Assembly (NCBI RefSeq): GCF_001982635.1
Contig: NZ_MKFI01000005.1
Coordinates: 454,479-518,478 of the forward strand
Origin: Bradyrhizobium mercantei
Lineage (GTDB): Bacteria; Pseudomonadota; Alphaproteobacteria; Rhizobiales; Xanthobacteraceae
DNA: 64,000 bases
Direction: 5' to 3'
The position numbers and the translations under genes were made by a program. The notes under the pieces are model-generated. The model ran no database searches. It was not told the DNA's origin and saw nothing but the letters and a program-made list of their open reading frames with translations. Positions 16,751-26,060 of the stretch are shown here, in pieces. Each line of letters opens with the position of its first letter. Position 1 is the stretch's first letter.

Positions 16751-17713
16751 TCAACAGTTGGGAAGCTTGCACTGCATGGTGCAATGAACACCGGTCTTCA
16801 GGTAACTGATCTCGGTCTTGCCGTCGAACGGCCGCAGCGCCGACTTCAGGAGCTTGGTGCCGAAGCCGGCTTCGCCGATCGCCTCGACCACCGGCCCCTC
16901 GGTTTCGTCCCAGATCACATTGAGACGTCCGTCGTCGACCGTCCATGACACCTGCAGAAATCCGCGCGGCGAGGAGAAGGCGCCGTACTTTCCTGCGTTG
17001 GTTGCGAGCTCATGGAAGATCAGCGCCAGCGAGACGGCGAGCTTGGCGGGCAGGAACAGTTGCTCGCCATTGAGATTGAACCGCACGTGACCGTAGGGAC
17101 CGAGTTCCGAGCGCAGCAAATCCTTGATATCGCAGCCATAGCCATCGACCCGCGCGATCAGATCGTCGGTCGCCGAGAGCGCGCGGATGCGATGGTCGAT
17201 GCGCTGCCAGACGTCGGGCCGGTCCTGCAGCGCCTGATGCAGCACGGCATGAATGGTCGAGGACTTGTTCTTCAGCCGGTGCTGCAACTCGTCGACCACG
17301 ACCTTGCGGTACTGCTCCTCCTCGATCAGCCGCTTGGAGACCTCGCGCTGCTGCGCGACCAGGGAACGGTAGTGCTCCACGCCCCAGATCGCGATGCCGC
17401 ACACCACCCAGAAGATCATCAGAAGTGCAAAGCGCGCCGGATCGGCATGGGTGCTGCTGAAATTGAGGACGACGCCGAGCAGGCCGCTTGCCAGCGCGGT
17501 CGCGATCCCGATCCGGAAGCCGCCAAGGGCGGTCGCAAAAAACACTGCCGGGAAATACGGCGTGAAGAACACGTCCGGTCTGATCTGGGCGAGCCCGAAG
17601 CGCGCGGCCGTGGCCAAAACGAGGCAAAGCACGGCGAAGGCGACCGCAAGCAGCAGCGAAGGCTGGGAATCGCCCCGCCAACCAGCCCTGAAATCGTTGA
17701 TCCACTTCGCCAT
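16751..17713 (-). CDS. HWE-family sensor histidine kinase, membrane-bound
   Basis: 320 residues from ATG 17713 (GGA about 8 bases upstream). The N-terminal third carries three or four membrane helices of DUF4118 type. The kinase core has the HWE features: ELQHRLKNKSST with the phosphoacceptor His, FHELATNAGKYGAFS as N-box, and VIWDETEGP holding the W-x-E element. No response regulator lies nearby, so it is an orphan in this window. HWE kinases in alphaproteobacteria often feed the general stress response or light/redox pathways; the role here is open. Confidence 0.85.
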   Translation of the reverse strand: MAKWINDFRAGWRGDSQPSLLLAVAFAVLCLVLATAARFGLAQIRPDVFFTPYFPAVFFATALGGFRIGIATALASGLLGVVLNFSSTHADPARFALLMIFWVVCGIAIWGVEHYRSLVAQQREVSKRLIEEEQYRKVVVDELQHRLKNKSSTIHAVLHQALQDRPDVWQRIDHRIRALSATDDLIARVDGYGCDIKDLLRSELGPYGHVRFNLNGEQLFLPAKLAVSLALIFHELATNAGKYGAFSSPRGFLQVSWTVDDGRLNVIWDETEGPVVEAIGEAGFGTKLLKSALRPFDGKTEISYLKTGVHCTMQCKLPNC

Positions 17714-17892
17714 CTGTCGTTCCAGTTCACGTGAACAGGCGAACCAAAATAAGGCCGCTGCGACCGAAAAACCGCAGTTGTGGCCTTCTGGCCACAGATG
17801 GACCTCGTCGACCGGTAACCATGCCCCGCGCTTGCGTTGTCCGGAGCGGCTGGGGAATATCGGCAACATCAAACATCAGTTGAGGGAACGGC

Positions 17893-18732
17893 ATGGGACG
17901 GCTGGACGGCAAGGTCGCGGTCATTACCGGGGCGACGAGCGGCATCGGGTTGCGCACGGCGGAGGTCTTTGTCGCCGAGGGTGCGAGGGTCGTGATCGCC
18001 GGGCGCCGCGCGCCCGAAGGCGAGGCGCTGGCGCAACAGCTCGGCGGCAACTGCCTGTTTCGTCAGACCGACGTCACGGTCGAGGAGCAGATGCAGGCGC
18101 TGATCGGGCTTGCGGTCGAGAAATTCGGCCGGCTCGACTGCTTGTTCAACAATGCCGGCGGCCCGGCGCAGACCGGAGGCATCGAGGGCCTCGACGTCGA
18201 GCGGTTCGACGCCGCGATGGCGACGCTGGTGCGCAGCGTCATGCTCGGCATGAAGCATGCCGCGCCCATCATGCGCAAACAGGGTTCTGGCAGCATCATC
18301 AACAATGGCAGCATCGCCGGCCGGCTCGCCGGCTTCTCCTCGTCGATGGTCTATGGCGCGGCGAAGGCCGCGGTGATCCATTTCACCAAATGCGTGGCGA
18401 TGGAGCTCGGCGAATCCGGCATTCGCGTCAACTCGATCTCGCCCGGCGCGATCGCCACTGGCATTTTCGGCAAGGCGTTGGGATTGTCGACCGACGCCGC
18501 CGAGAAGACGGCGGCCGTCATGCGCGAGGTCTACAAGGCGGCGCAGCCGATCCCGCGCGCGGGTCTGCCCGACGACATTGCGCACGCCGCGGTGTTTCTG
18601 GCGAGCGACGAGTCGAGCTTCATCAACGGCCATGACCTCGTCATCGACGGGGCCATCACCGGCGGCCGCAACTGGAGCCAGCAGCAGGCAGGCTACGTCG
18701 CGCTGCGCAAGGCGTTCGATCAGGGGGCGTAG
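17893..18732 (+). CDS. SDR-family oxidoreductase
   Basis: 279 residues, a classical short-chain dehydrogenase: TGATSGIG near residues 13-20 for NAD(P) binding, NNAG, catalytic SMVYGAAK (Tyr-x-x-x-Lys) and a SPGAIATGIF loop. RR after the second strand (AGRRAPEG) hints at NADPH preference. The substrate is unknown; it resembles cyclohexanol/levodione-type dehydrogenases. A cyclase gene follows 41 bases later on the same strand. Confidence 0.88.
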   Translation: MGRLDGKVAVITGATSGIGLRTAEVFVAEGARVVIAGRRAPEGEALAQQLGGNCLFRQTDVTVEEQMQALIGLAVEKFGRLDCLFNNAGGPAQTGGIEGLDVERFDAAMATLVRSVMLGMKHAAPIMRKQGSGSIINNGSIAGRLAGFSSSMVYGAAKAAVIHFTKCVAMELGESGIRVNSISPGAIATGIFGKALGLSTDAAEKTAAVMREVYKAAQPIPRAGLPDDIAHAAVFLASDESSFINGHDLVIDGAITGGRNWSQQQAGYVALRKAFDQGA

Positions 18733-18773
18733 GCCGCGAGCTCCTCGCAGTGACGCGGAAAGGTAAGTTGGCC

Positions 18774-19838
18774 ATGTCCGCATTGACCGGATCGACCGAG
18801 GGATCTCCCCAATCACGGACCCGCGTCAGCCCAAGGGTCGAGCGGAAGCTGCAACGTCTTGCTGCCGTGGTCGTGGTCGGAATCCTGTCCGGCGTCGCGG
18901 TCGGTCTGAGCCGCGGGAGCGGTGGAGCGACGCCGCTGATCGCCGGCGCCACCTACGGCTTCCTGCTTGCCGCCATCATCGGGGCCATCGAACTGTTCGT
19001 TCTCGAGGATTGGGACTGGCTCAACCGCCTGTCCTTTCTCTCCAATCTGATCGCGCGCAGCGCCATCTACGCCGCCATCATCATCGGCATCCAGCTGCTG
19101 CAGGCGGGCGAGCGCGTCGCAGGCGCGCCGCTGCAGGCTTCGTTCGAAGATTTCTGGTGGAGCTTCGCCTATTCCGCGGGAGTCTCGGTGCTGGTGAATC
19201 TTGGCTTCAGCATCGCCAATCTGATCGGCCCGCGCGCCTTCATGAACTTCGTCACCGGACGCTATCACGCGCCGGTCGAGGAAGAGCGCTTCGTGCTGTT
19301 CGTCGACATCGCCGGATCGACCGGGCTCGCCGAGCGGCTCGGCGGCATCGGCATCCATCGTTTCCTCGACCGCACCTTCCGTTTGCTGACGCAGTCGGTG
19401 GTCGATTATCGCGGCGAAGTGCTCAACTATGTCGGCGACGAGATCATCGTGACCTGGCCCGAGCGGAACGGCGCGGTCGATTGCCGGCCGCTGCGCTGCT
19501 TCGTGGCGATGCGCCGCACGTTGCAGAAGGCGGCGCCGCAGTTCGAGCGCGAATTCGGCGCGGTGCCGCAGGTCCGCGGCAGCCTGCATTTCGGCCCCGT
19601 GATCGTCGGCGAGATCGGCGACGTCAAGCGCGCAATCGTCTTCAACGGCGATGTCATGAACACCGCGGCGCGGCTGGAGGAATTGAGCCGCAAGGTCGAC
19701 GGCGGCTTTCTTGCCTCACGCGCCGCGATGGCTCGCTTCGCCGCGCCGCCGCCGTTTCCGGTCAGCGATCTCGGCACGCTTGAAATCCGCGGCCGCGTTG
19801 ACGGCATCGATGTCGTCGGGATCGGGGCGGTGGCGTAG
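18774..19838 (+). CDS. Membrane-bound class III adenylate/guanylate cyclase
   Basis: 354 residues from ATG 18774. About four or five hydrophobic segments fill residues 20-160. The catalytic domain has FVLFVDIAGSTGLAERL with the first metal aspartate, YVGDEIIVTW with the second, and the NTAARLEEL helix carrying the transition-state Asn/Arg pair. Class III cyclases work as dimers. It is 41 bases downstream of the SDR and possibly cotranscribed with it. Nucleotide specificity (cAMP or cGMP) cannot be settled by eye. Confidence 0.85.
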   Translation: MSALTGSTEGSPQSRTRVSPRVERKLQRLAAVVVVGILSGVAVGLSRGSGGATPLIAGATYGFLLAAIIGAIELFVLEDWDWLNRLSFLSNLIARSAIYAAIIIGIQLLQAGERVAGAPLQASFEDFWWSFAYSAGVSVLVNLGFSIANLIGPRAFMNFVTGRYHAPVEEERFVLFVDIAGSTGLAERLGGIGIHRFLDRTFRLLTQSVVDYRGEVLNYVGDEIIVTWPERNGAVDCRPLRCFVAMRRTLQKAAPQFEREFGAVPQVRGSLHFGPVIVGEIGDVKRAIVFNGDVMNTAARLEELSRKVDGGFLASRAAMARFAAPPPFPVSDLGTLEIRGRVDGIDVVGIGAVA

Positions 19839-20008
19839 TCTTTGGCCTCCCAAGCGGAGCGGCAGCGGCGTCGCCACCTTCCGCGTATGCCCGATCAACG
19901 TTCGGCAGCGGCAAACTGCCGGACGGGTTGACGGCTGGGATTTGGACAACCTTTGAGATATTCTGTCGATGCAGTGTATTGACAGGGCAAATAGCTCCGG
20001 ATTGTCCA

Positions 20009-20608
20009 ATGAGCCAAGATCGCAGCTTCGCGGTAAATCGTCTCTGGGCGACCGTCGCGCTGGCCGCGCTCCTGATCGCCATCCTGATTTTTACGTTCAT
20101 GTTCCTGGCGTGCAGCGCGACTTCATTGGGCTTGGCTATGGATTTTCCGCGCCACGTCGGCGAATCCGCCATGTTTTTCGTGGTGGCCGTGATCTGCGGT
20201 GCAGCCCTGCTTTACCTGTGCGCGGCCTTTGCGAGTCTGTTCAAAACACTCAAGGCAGGCGGTCCTGCTCTGACGATATCGTCTGAAGGGTTCAGATACA
20301 GCTTCGCCTCCGACGACTTGATTTCGTGGAAGGAGATCAGGGACATCAGCCTTGACGGTGGCTTGGGGAGAAGAAAATCCGCGACGGGGCTGCGTTTTCA
20401 ACTGGACTCTGGTTTTGCCGACACTTTGCATTGGCGCAGCAGAATCGCCAATTCGTTCAAGTCACAAGTCATCGCAGTGCGTTTCGCGCTTATCAAAGCT
20501 CCAAAGGCAGAGCTTCAGGAGGCGCTGATCCGGCCGCTGCAATCGAAGTCCGTGCAAGCTTCGTCCGCTTTGCTCGCGAAGGCCGACTGGCTGCTCGCGG
20601 ACCGGTGA
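20009..20608 (+). CDS. Membrane protein with two N-terminal helices, STM3941-like
   Basis: 199 residues from ATG 20009. Two hydrophobic segments near 13-38 and 55-80 are followed by a soluble PH-like region with ISSEGFRYSF and ISWKEIRDISL, a pattern of small bacterial membrane PH-like proteins such as STM3941. The function is unknown. The Shine-Dalgarno is weak and the region is less G+C-rich than its neighbours. Confidence 0.5.
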   Translation: MSQDRSFAVNRLWATVALAALLIAILIFTFMFLACSATSLGLAMDFPRHVGESAMFFVVAVICGAALLYLCAAFASLFKTLKAGGPALTISSEGFRYSFASDDLISWKEIRDISLDGGLGRRKSATGLRFQLDSGFADTLHWRSRIANSFKSQVIAVRFALIKAPKAELQEALIRPLQSKSVQASSALLAKADWLLADR

Positions 20609-20670
20609 CGCGGAATTTGCGGGTGATGACACCGGGTTGTTTAATATCTTGAAGCGCGAACCTTCCTCAG

Positions 20671-20792
20671 CGTCGTCCCGGCGAAGGCCGGGACCCATTA
20701 CCCCAAATCTCAACTGTTGCGCGATGCTGTGGCCGCGATCCCGTTCGCAATCGGGCGTCGTGGCTATGGGTCCTGGCTTTCGCCAGGAAGAC
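20671..20792. repeat. Palindromic repeat (CGTCGTCCCGGCGAAGGCC type)
   Basis: CGTCGTCCCGGCGAAGGCC GGGACCCAT at the left and ATGGGTCCTGGCTTTCGCC at the right form a long imperfect inverted repeat. A second copy lies at 43311-43433. It sits between convergent genes. Confidence 0.75.
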
Positions 20793-20876
20793 GATTGTGG
20801 CTTCGGCGCGATATCGATTCCAGCTTTCGCAGATGCGACAGCTGCGCGATGAGCACGCGGCAAGATACTCTTGGCC

Positions 20877-22118
20877 TCACACCTTCTGCTTCGCCGCAGC
20901 CTTGGCGAGGTCAGGCGCGTTGACCGCCGGGATCGCGACGCGGCCTGTGCCGGTTTGCTGGAGGGCGGCGGCGGCCTTGTCGTTCTGCATGATCTTGGCC
21001 ATCACGGCCTGGCCGGCGCGCTCGAACACGGCGCGGTTGTCGATCAGGAACTGGCGCGACTTGCGCAGGCCGTCGATATAGCCGTTGATCTCCGGGACGA
21101 CATAGCGCGCGACCAGGTCCCAGCTGCGGCGGGTGTTTTCCGGATTGGCCCAGTCATGGGCAAAGCCGATGATCGAGCCGATGCCGCCGGAGACGTCGAC
21201 CAGGTTCTTGATCATCTTAATCAGATCATCCGGCGTGCCGATGGTGGATGCGGCACCGTCGACGAACGCGGTCTTGTCGACTGCCTCGTCCGGCGAGGCG
21301 AACGCGGTCAGGCCCGGCCGCATCAGGGTGCCGACGTTATATTCGTTGTGCCAGCGCATCAGCCCGGCGCCGGCCTCGCGCCGCGCCTGTTCGCGGGTCT
21401 CGGCGATGTGCCAGGACAGTAGCACGCGCCAGTTGGAACGGCTCACGGTGGTGCCGGCCTTCTTGGCGGCGTCCTCGGCGAACTGCCATTGCTGCGGCAG
21501 CGCCATCAGGCCCTGGGTCGACATCGAGCCCAGCGAGATGATGCCGATGCCGTATTTGCCGGCGAGCGTCATGCCCGACGGCGAGATCTGCGAGGCCACC
21601 ACGAACGGCATGTCCTCCTGCAGCGGCAGGATCTGCAGCGCGGCGTCGTGCATCTCGAACCAGTCGGTCTTGGCGGTCACGCGCTCGCCGTTGAACAGGC
21701 GGCGGATCACCGCGATCGCCTCGTCCTGGCGGTCGCGCTGGGTCATCGGGTCGATGCCGAGCGTATGCGCGTCGGAGGCGAGCGCGCCGGGGCCGGAGCC
21801 GAAGATGGCGCGGCCGCCGGTCATATGGTCGAGCTGCACCATGCGCTGCGCGACGTTGAAGGGGTGGTGGTAGGGCAGTGAGATCACGCCGGTGCCGAGC
21901 TTGATGCGCTTGGTGCGCTCGCCGGCGGCGGCCAGAAACATCTCCGGCGAGGCGATGGTCTCCCAGCCCGAGGAGTGATGCTCACCGCACCAGAATTCGT
22001 CATAGCCGAGGTCGTCGAGCTGTTCGACGAAATCGAGGTCGCGGCGGAATTGCAGCATCGGATGCTCGCCGATCGGGTGATGCGGGGCGAGGAAGGCTCC
22101 GAACTTGAGGCGCGCCAT
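20877..22118 (-). CDS. LLM-class flavin monooxygenase (limonene monooxygenase-like)
   Basis: 413 residues from ATG 22118 (GGAGAG about 9 bases upstream). Luciferase-like fold: FGAFLAPHHPIGEHP at the start, FWCGEHHSSGWE, LGTGVISLPYHHPFNVAQR and GRAIFGSGPGAL. The pattern is closest to LimB-type and related FMN-dependent monooxygenases. The C-terminal extension ending in a lysine/alanine-rich tail is variable. It is divergent from an MFS exporter, so it may share control with it. The natural substrate is unknown. Confidence 0.85.
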   Translation of the reverse strand: MARLKFGAFLAPHHPIGEHPMLQFRRDLDFVEQLDDLGYDEFWCGEHHSSGWETIASPEMFLAAAGERTKRIKLGTGVISLPYHHPFNVAQRMVQLDHMTGGRAIFGSGPGALASDAHTLGIDPMTQRDRQDEAIAVIRRLFNGERVTAKTDWFEMHDAALQILPLQEDMPFVVASQISPSGMTLAGKYGIGIISLGSMSTQGLMALPQQWQFAEDAAKKAGTTVSRSNWRVLLSWHIAETREQARREAGAGLMRWHNEYNVGTLMRPGLTAFASPDEAVDKTAFVDGAASTIGTPDDLIKMIKNLVDVSGGIGSIIGFAHDWANPENTRRSWDLVARYVVPEINGYIDGLRKSRQFLIDNRAVFERAGQAVMAKIMQNDKAAAALQQTGTGRVAIPAVNAPDLAKAAAKQKV

Positions 22119-22380
22119 AGGTCGTTCTCTCCGGCTTTTTGTTATGGGGGCTTTCCGCCAACCTACGGGGTGGGCGAAAGCAAGGCAATGCTCCGGGGTT
22201 GCGGCGCCCGCATGGTTGTTGCGCAAATCGGCGGCGATTGCCGCCCTCCGGAATGTTTCCCAGCGCATCAACGCAACTTGCGCGGGGGAGCGCGGGCAGG
22301 TGCGGGATCGCCAATGGATGACGCACCCGTGAACCGACGCTTACGTCCGAGGTAATCGAAGCGATGACTGGAATCTGCTG
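22119..22380. promoter_or_regulatory. Divergent promoter region between monooxygenase and MFS exporter
   Basis: 262 bases with no gene. Both flanking genes start outward from it, so it must contain at least two promoters. I cannot single out -35/-10 elements. Confidence 0.4.
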
Positions 22381-23823
22381 ATGTCGGACGTGACGTCATT
22401 TCGGGCAGGGCAGGGCATGCACCAGATCGTTTCAACGCGGGCGGCGACCTCGCGCCGCTGGTGGGTGCTGGCGATCGTGGTGTCGGCGCAATTCATGTTC
22501 GGCGTCGATGCCTTCATCGTCAACGTCGCGATCCCGACCATCGCGGCGGAGCTGCACGCCACCCCGGCGCAGATCGAGGCCGTGATCGCGATCTATCTGA
22601 TCGCCTATGCCACGCTGGTGGTCACCGGCGGCCGGCTCGGCGACATCTACGGCACCAGGAACGTGTTTATTGCGGGCGTCGCGGGCTTCTCGGTGACGTC
22701 GCTGTGGTGCGGCCTCGCGCAGTCCGGACCGGAGCTGATCATCGCGCGGCTGGCGCAGGGCGCAACCGCGGCGCTGATGGTGCCGCAGGTGCTGGCGACG
22801 CTGCATCTATTGTTCTCCGATGCCGCCCGCGCACGGGCCTTCGGCATCTACGGGATCGTGCTGGGGCTCGCGGGCGCTGCGGGCTTCATGCTCGGCGGCG
22901 TGCTGGTGACGCTCGATCTCGCGGGTCTCGGCTGGCGTGCGGTGTTCTTCGTCAACGTGCCGTTCGGCGTCATCATCATCGCGGCCGCGCTGAAGATCAT
23001 GCCGACGGTGCCGCGCCGCGCCGGCACGCGGCTCGACATACCGGGCGCGATCGTGCTGTTCGTGGGCTTGCTGTGCCTGATCGGCCCGCTGCTGTTCGGT
23101 CACGATCTCGGCTGGACGGCAGCGGTGTGGCTGGTGATGGCGGCGGGTGTCGCGGTGATCGCGGCGTTCGTGCGGCTCGAGCGCAGCGTCGCGCGCCGCG
23201 GCGGCATGCCGCTGATCGACCTGTCGCTGCTGTCCGATCTCGCCTTCATGCGCGGCCTGGTCGCGGTGTTTTTCTTCTTCTTCGCCAACCTGTCGTTCTA
23301 TCTGATCATGACCATGTTCATGCAGAAGGGCTTGCTGATTCCGGCGCTGGAGGCCGGGCTGGTGTTCGTGCCGCTGGCGCTGACGTTCGTGATCGCCTCG
23401 CGTCACAGCGGTGTGCGTGCGAAGCATCGCGGCACGCTGGTGCTGATCGAGGGCTGCGCCGTTCAGATCGTCGGACTTGCCGCGCTGGTCGCGACGGTGC
23501 AAGCCATCGCGGCACCATCGGCGCTGCTGCTCGCGCTGGTGCTTGTCATCTTCGGCTACGGCCAGGGCCTGGTGATGGCACCACTGTCTAGCGCGGTGCT
23601 CTCGAGCGTGAAACCTGCCAGCGCCGGTGCCGGCTCCGGCATGTACGGCACCACGACACAGATCGGCAACGCAGCCGGCGTCGCTGCGATCGGTGCGGTG
23701 TTCTTCGCCGTTGAAAGCACGACATCGGCGCATCTGGCGTTGTTTGCAGCATGCGCATTGTTTGTGCTGTCGATATCGATTTCAGCCGCATTTCTGTCAT
23801 GGATGCGCCGCGCCAGCGCATGA
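22381..23823 (+). CDS. MFS drug/solute exporter, DHA2-like
   Basis: 480 residues with about 14 hydrophobic helices, as in DHA2 (EmrB/QacA) exporters. Motif A-like GGRLGDIYGTR follows helix 2, and GIVLGLAGAAGFMLGGVLV near helix 5 is the antiporter motif C. These carriers exchange protons for hydrophobic compounds. ATG 22381 and a later ATG at 22417 are both possible starts. It is divergent from the flavin monooxygenase at 20877-22118. Confidence 0.85.
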   Translation: MSDVTSFRAGQGMHQIVSTRAATSRRWWVLAIVVSAQFMFGVDAFIVNVAIPTIAAELHATPAQIEAVIAIYLIAYATLVVTGGRLGDIYGTRNVFIAGVAGFSVTSLWCGLAQSGPELIIARLAQGATAALMVPQVLATLHLLFSDAARARAFGIYGIVLGLAGAAGFMLGGVLVTLDLAGLGWRAVFFVNVPFGVIIIAAALKIMPTVPRRAGTRLDIPGAIVLFVGLLCLIGPLLFGHDLGWTAAVWLVMAAGVAVIAAFVRLERSVARRGGMPLIDLSLLSDLAFMRGLVAVFFFFFANLSFYLIMTMFMQKGLLIPALEAGLVFVPLALTFVIASRHSGVRAKHRGTLVLIEGCAVQIVGLAALVATVQAIAAPSALLLALVLVIFGYGQGLVMAPLSSAVLSSVKPASAGAGSGMYGTTTQIGNAAGVAAIGAVFFAVESTTSAHLALFAACALFVLSISISAAFLSWMRRASA

Positions 23824-23830
23824 ATCCGGA

Positions 23831-23868
23831 GATCATGGCGCGTATTTTTCGAAAAGGTCATGCTCAAA
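23831..23868. repeat. Degenerate palindrome (GATCATG / GGTCATGCTC type)
   Basis: GAGATCATGGCGCG and TTTTTCGAAAAGGTCATGC recall the repeat group at 12781 and 31646. It lies just after the MFS stop codon. Confidence 0.45.
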
Positions 23869-24032
23869 CAAGGTGCTAAGGCAACTATTTCGACCGTTCC
23901 GTAGCGCGATCACGCGTTAACGCCGATTCTCACAATTCCGCAGGGAAAGACAGCACACGGCCTTTTCATTTCGCAGTGCAGCAATTATCTGTTCGGGTGA
24001 CACAGAAGACGAAATCACCTCAGGAGTTGCTG

Positions 24033-25214
24033 TTGTCCCTGGTCAACAACGTCGAATTCTTGCGTCATCTGCCCAAGATGAACGCGTTCAGCGGCTTGAG
24101 CGCATTTGCGCCGGCCGTGCCGACGCCGCTCGTCGAGACGACCGAATTCGGCGTCAACCCCGGCGAACTGAAGATGTTCTCGTTCGTGCCCGCGCAGCTC
24201 GCGCGGTCGCCCGCGCTCGTCGTGGTGCTGCATGGCTGCGGCCAGACCGCCGCGTCCTACGATCACGGTGCCGGCTGGTCGGCGCTCGCGGCGCATTACG
24301 GTTTTGCGCTGCTGATGCCGGAGCAGCAGGCCGCCAACAACGGCAACACCTGCTTCAACTGGTTCAATCCGCAGGACATCGCGCGCGACCAGGGCGAGGC
24401 CGCTTCGATCCGGCAGATGATCGCGCACATGGTCGGCGCGCATGAGATCGATCCGCGCCGCATCTATGTGACGGGACTGTCCGCCGGCGGCGCGATGGCC
24501 TCGGTGATGCTCGCGACCTATCCGGATGTGTTCGCGGGCGGCGCCATCATCGCCGGCCTGCCGTTCGGCGTCGCTACCGATCTGCGCGAGGCGCTGCATG
24601 CGATGATGCATGCGAGCGCGCTGTCCGCGCCCGAACTCGGCGGTCTCGTGCGCAACGCCTCCACCCACAGCAGTGCGTGGCCGAAGATTTCGGTGTGGCA
24701 CGGCAGCGCCGACCGCACCGTGCATCCCGGCAATGCCGATGCGATCGTCCGGCAGTGGCTCGACGTCCACGGCCTGCCGCTCGCTGCGATGTCGAAGGCG
24801 GATGTCGACGGCCATCCGCGCGAGGTGTGGTGGAACGCCGATGGCGAAACGCTGGTCGAGTCCTATAGCATCACCGACATGGCGCATGGCACGCCGCTCG
24901 GGCTGGCCGACAATGACGAGCGCTATGGCGTGGAAGGCGCGTTCCTGATCGAGGCCGGGATCTCCTCGTCCTATCACATCGCGAGCTTCTTCGGCCTGAC
25001 CGACAAGGTCCGTCAGCCGCACATCGCGCCGACGGGGGTGCCGCGCGAGAACGCCGACACGATCTCGATGACGATCCCGGTGCCTGCGGCCGAGCCCGAG
25101 CCGAAGCCCGTATCCGGCCGCAAGAGCGACCGGCCGCGCAAGCGACGGAGCAAAGGTGTCGACGTCGGCGCCGTCATCACGCGGGCGCTGACCGCCGCGG
25201 GGTTGATGAAGTAG
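24033..25214 (+). CDS. PHB depolymerase-family esterase
   Basis: 393 residues from TTG 24033, which has AGGAG at 24022-24026; a longer frame from GTG 23976 is less likely. Residues 50-280 form an alpha/beta-hydrolase of the extracellular PHB depolymerase/feruloyl-esterase type 1 group: LVVVLHGCGQTAASYD, a CFNWF segment, and YVTGLSAGGAMASVM with the catalytic Ser. There is no signal peptide. The C-terminal 50 residues are basic and proline-rich. It may act on short oligoesters; polymer degradation is not shown. Confidence 0.8.
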   Translation: MSLVNNVEFLRHLPKMNAFSGLSAFAPAVPTPLVETTEFGVNPGELKMFSFVPAQLARSPALVVVLHGCGQTAASYDHGAGWSALAAHYGFALLMPEQQAANNGNTCFNWFNPQDIARDQGEAASIRQMIAHMVGAHEIDPRRIYVTGLSAGGAMASVMLATYPDVFAGGAIIAGLPFGVATDLREALHAMMHASALSAPELGGLVRNASTHSSAWPKISVWHGSADRTVHPGNADAIVRQWLDVHGLPLAAMSKADVDGHPREVWWNADGETLVESYSITDMAHGTPLGLADNDERYGVEGAFLIEAGISSSYHIASFFGLTDKVRQPHIAPTGVPRENADTISMTIPVPAAEPEPKPVSGRKSDRPRKRRSKGVDVGAVITRALTAAGLMK

Positions 25215-25216
25215 CG

Positions 25217-25885
25217 CTACATCTCACCGGTCAGGAACGGGTTCGTCATCCGCTCCTGGCCGATGCTTGATCCCGCGCCATGGCCGCAGATGAAGCCGAC
25301 ATCGTCGCCGAGCGGCAGCAGTTTCTCCTTGATCGACTGGATCAATGTCGGATGGCTGCCGCCGGGCAGGTCGGTGCGCCCGACCGAGCCGGCGAACAAC
25401 ACGTCGCCGACATGCGCGAAGCGCAGCTCCTTGTTGAAGAACACCACGCTGCCCGGTGAATGGCCGGGGCAGTGCAGAATGTCGAAGGTGAGGTCGCCGA
25501 TCGAGACCTGATCGCCCTCGTCGAGCCAGCGGTCCGGTCCGAAATTGCGCACCCCCGTCATGCCGAAGCGTTCGCCGCTCGAGACGACGTTGTCGAGCAA
25601 ATATTTGTCGGCGATGTGCGGGCCCTCGATCTTGACCTGCAGCGCGTCGCGCAGCTCGGCGGCGCCGCCGACATGGTCGATATGGCCGTGGGTCAGCCAG
25701 ATCTTCTCGACCGTGACGCCGGTCTGCTTGATCGCGGCCTGGATCTTCTCCACGTCGCCGCCGGGGTCGATCACCACGGCCTTCTTGGTCGGCTCGTGCC
25801 AGATGATGGTGCAGTTCTGTTCGAACAGCGTCACCGGCACGATGATCGCGCCGGCCTTCGGTTTGGTGTCGGTTGTCTCGTTCAT
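25217..25885 (-). CDS. MBL-fold hydrolase, glyoxalase II-like
   Basis: 222 residues. Metallo-beta-lactamase fold with THGHIDHVGG as the first zinc motif, CPGHSPGSVVF for the third His, HVGDVLFAGSVGRTDLPGG with the bridging Asp, and CGHGAGSSI at the C-terminus. This resembles GloB/YcbL-type hydrolases that act on thioesters. Its stop is 2 bases from the convergent esterase stop. The substrate was not determined. Confidence 0.88.
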   Translation of the reverse strand: MNETTDTKPKAGAIIVPVTLFEQNCTIIWHEPTKKAVVIDPGGDVEKIQAAIKQTGVTVEKIWLTHGHIDHVGGAAELRDALQVKIEGPHIADKYLLDNVVSSGERFGMTGVRNFGPDRWLDEGDQVSIGDLTFDILHCPGHSPGSVVFFNKELRFAHVGDVLFAGSVGRTDLPGGSHPTLIQSIKEKLLPLGDDVGFICGHGAGSSIGQERMTNPFLTGEM

Positions 25886-26060
25886 CAGGGCACCATAGGC
25901 TTCCGGGAAACGCCGTCAACACGCACGGGAAATGCGTCTGCCCTGGCGTGTGATCCCAAAACGGACCGTGATAAGGTCACCTCCAGCACAACACGTTCGT
26001 GAGCGGACCGGTACGCGGTTGCCCTCGATCACGGCTCACGTCCTCGCAGTCCGGAACTTC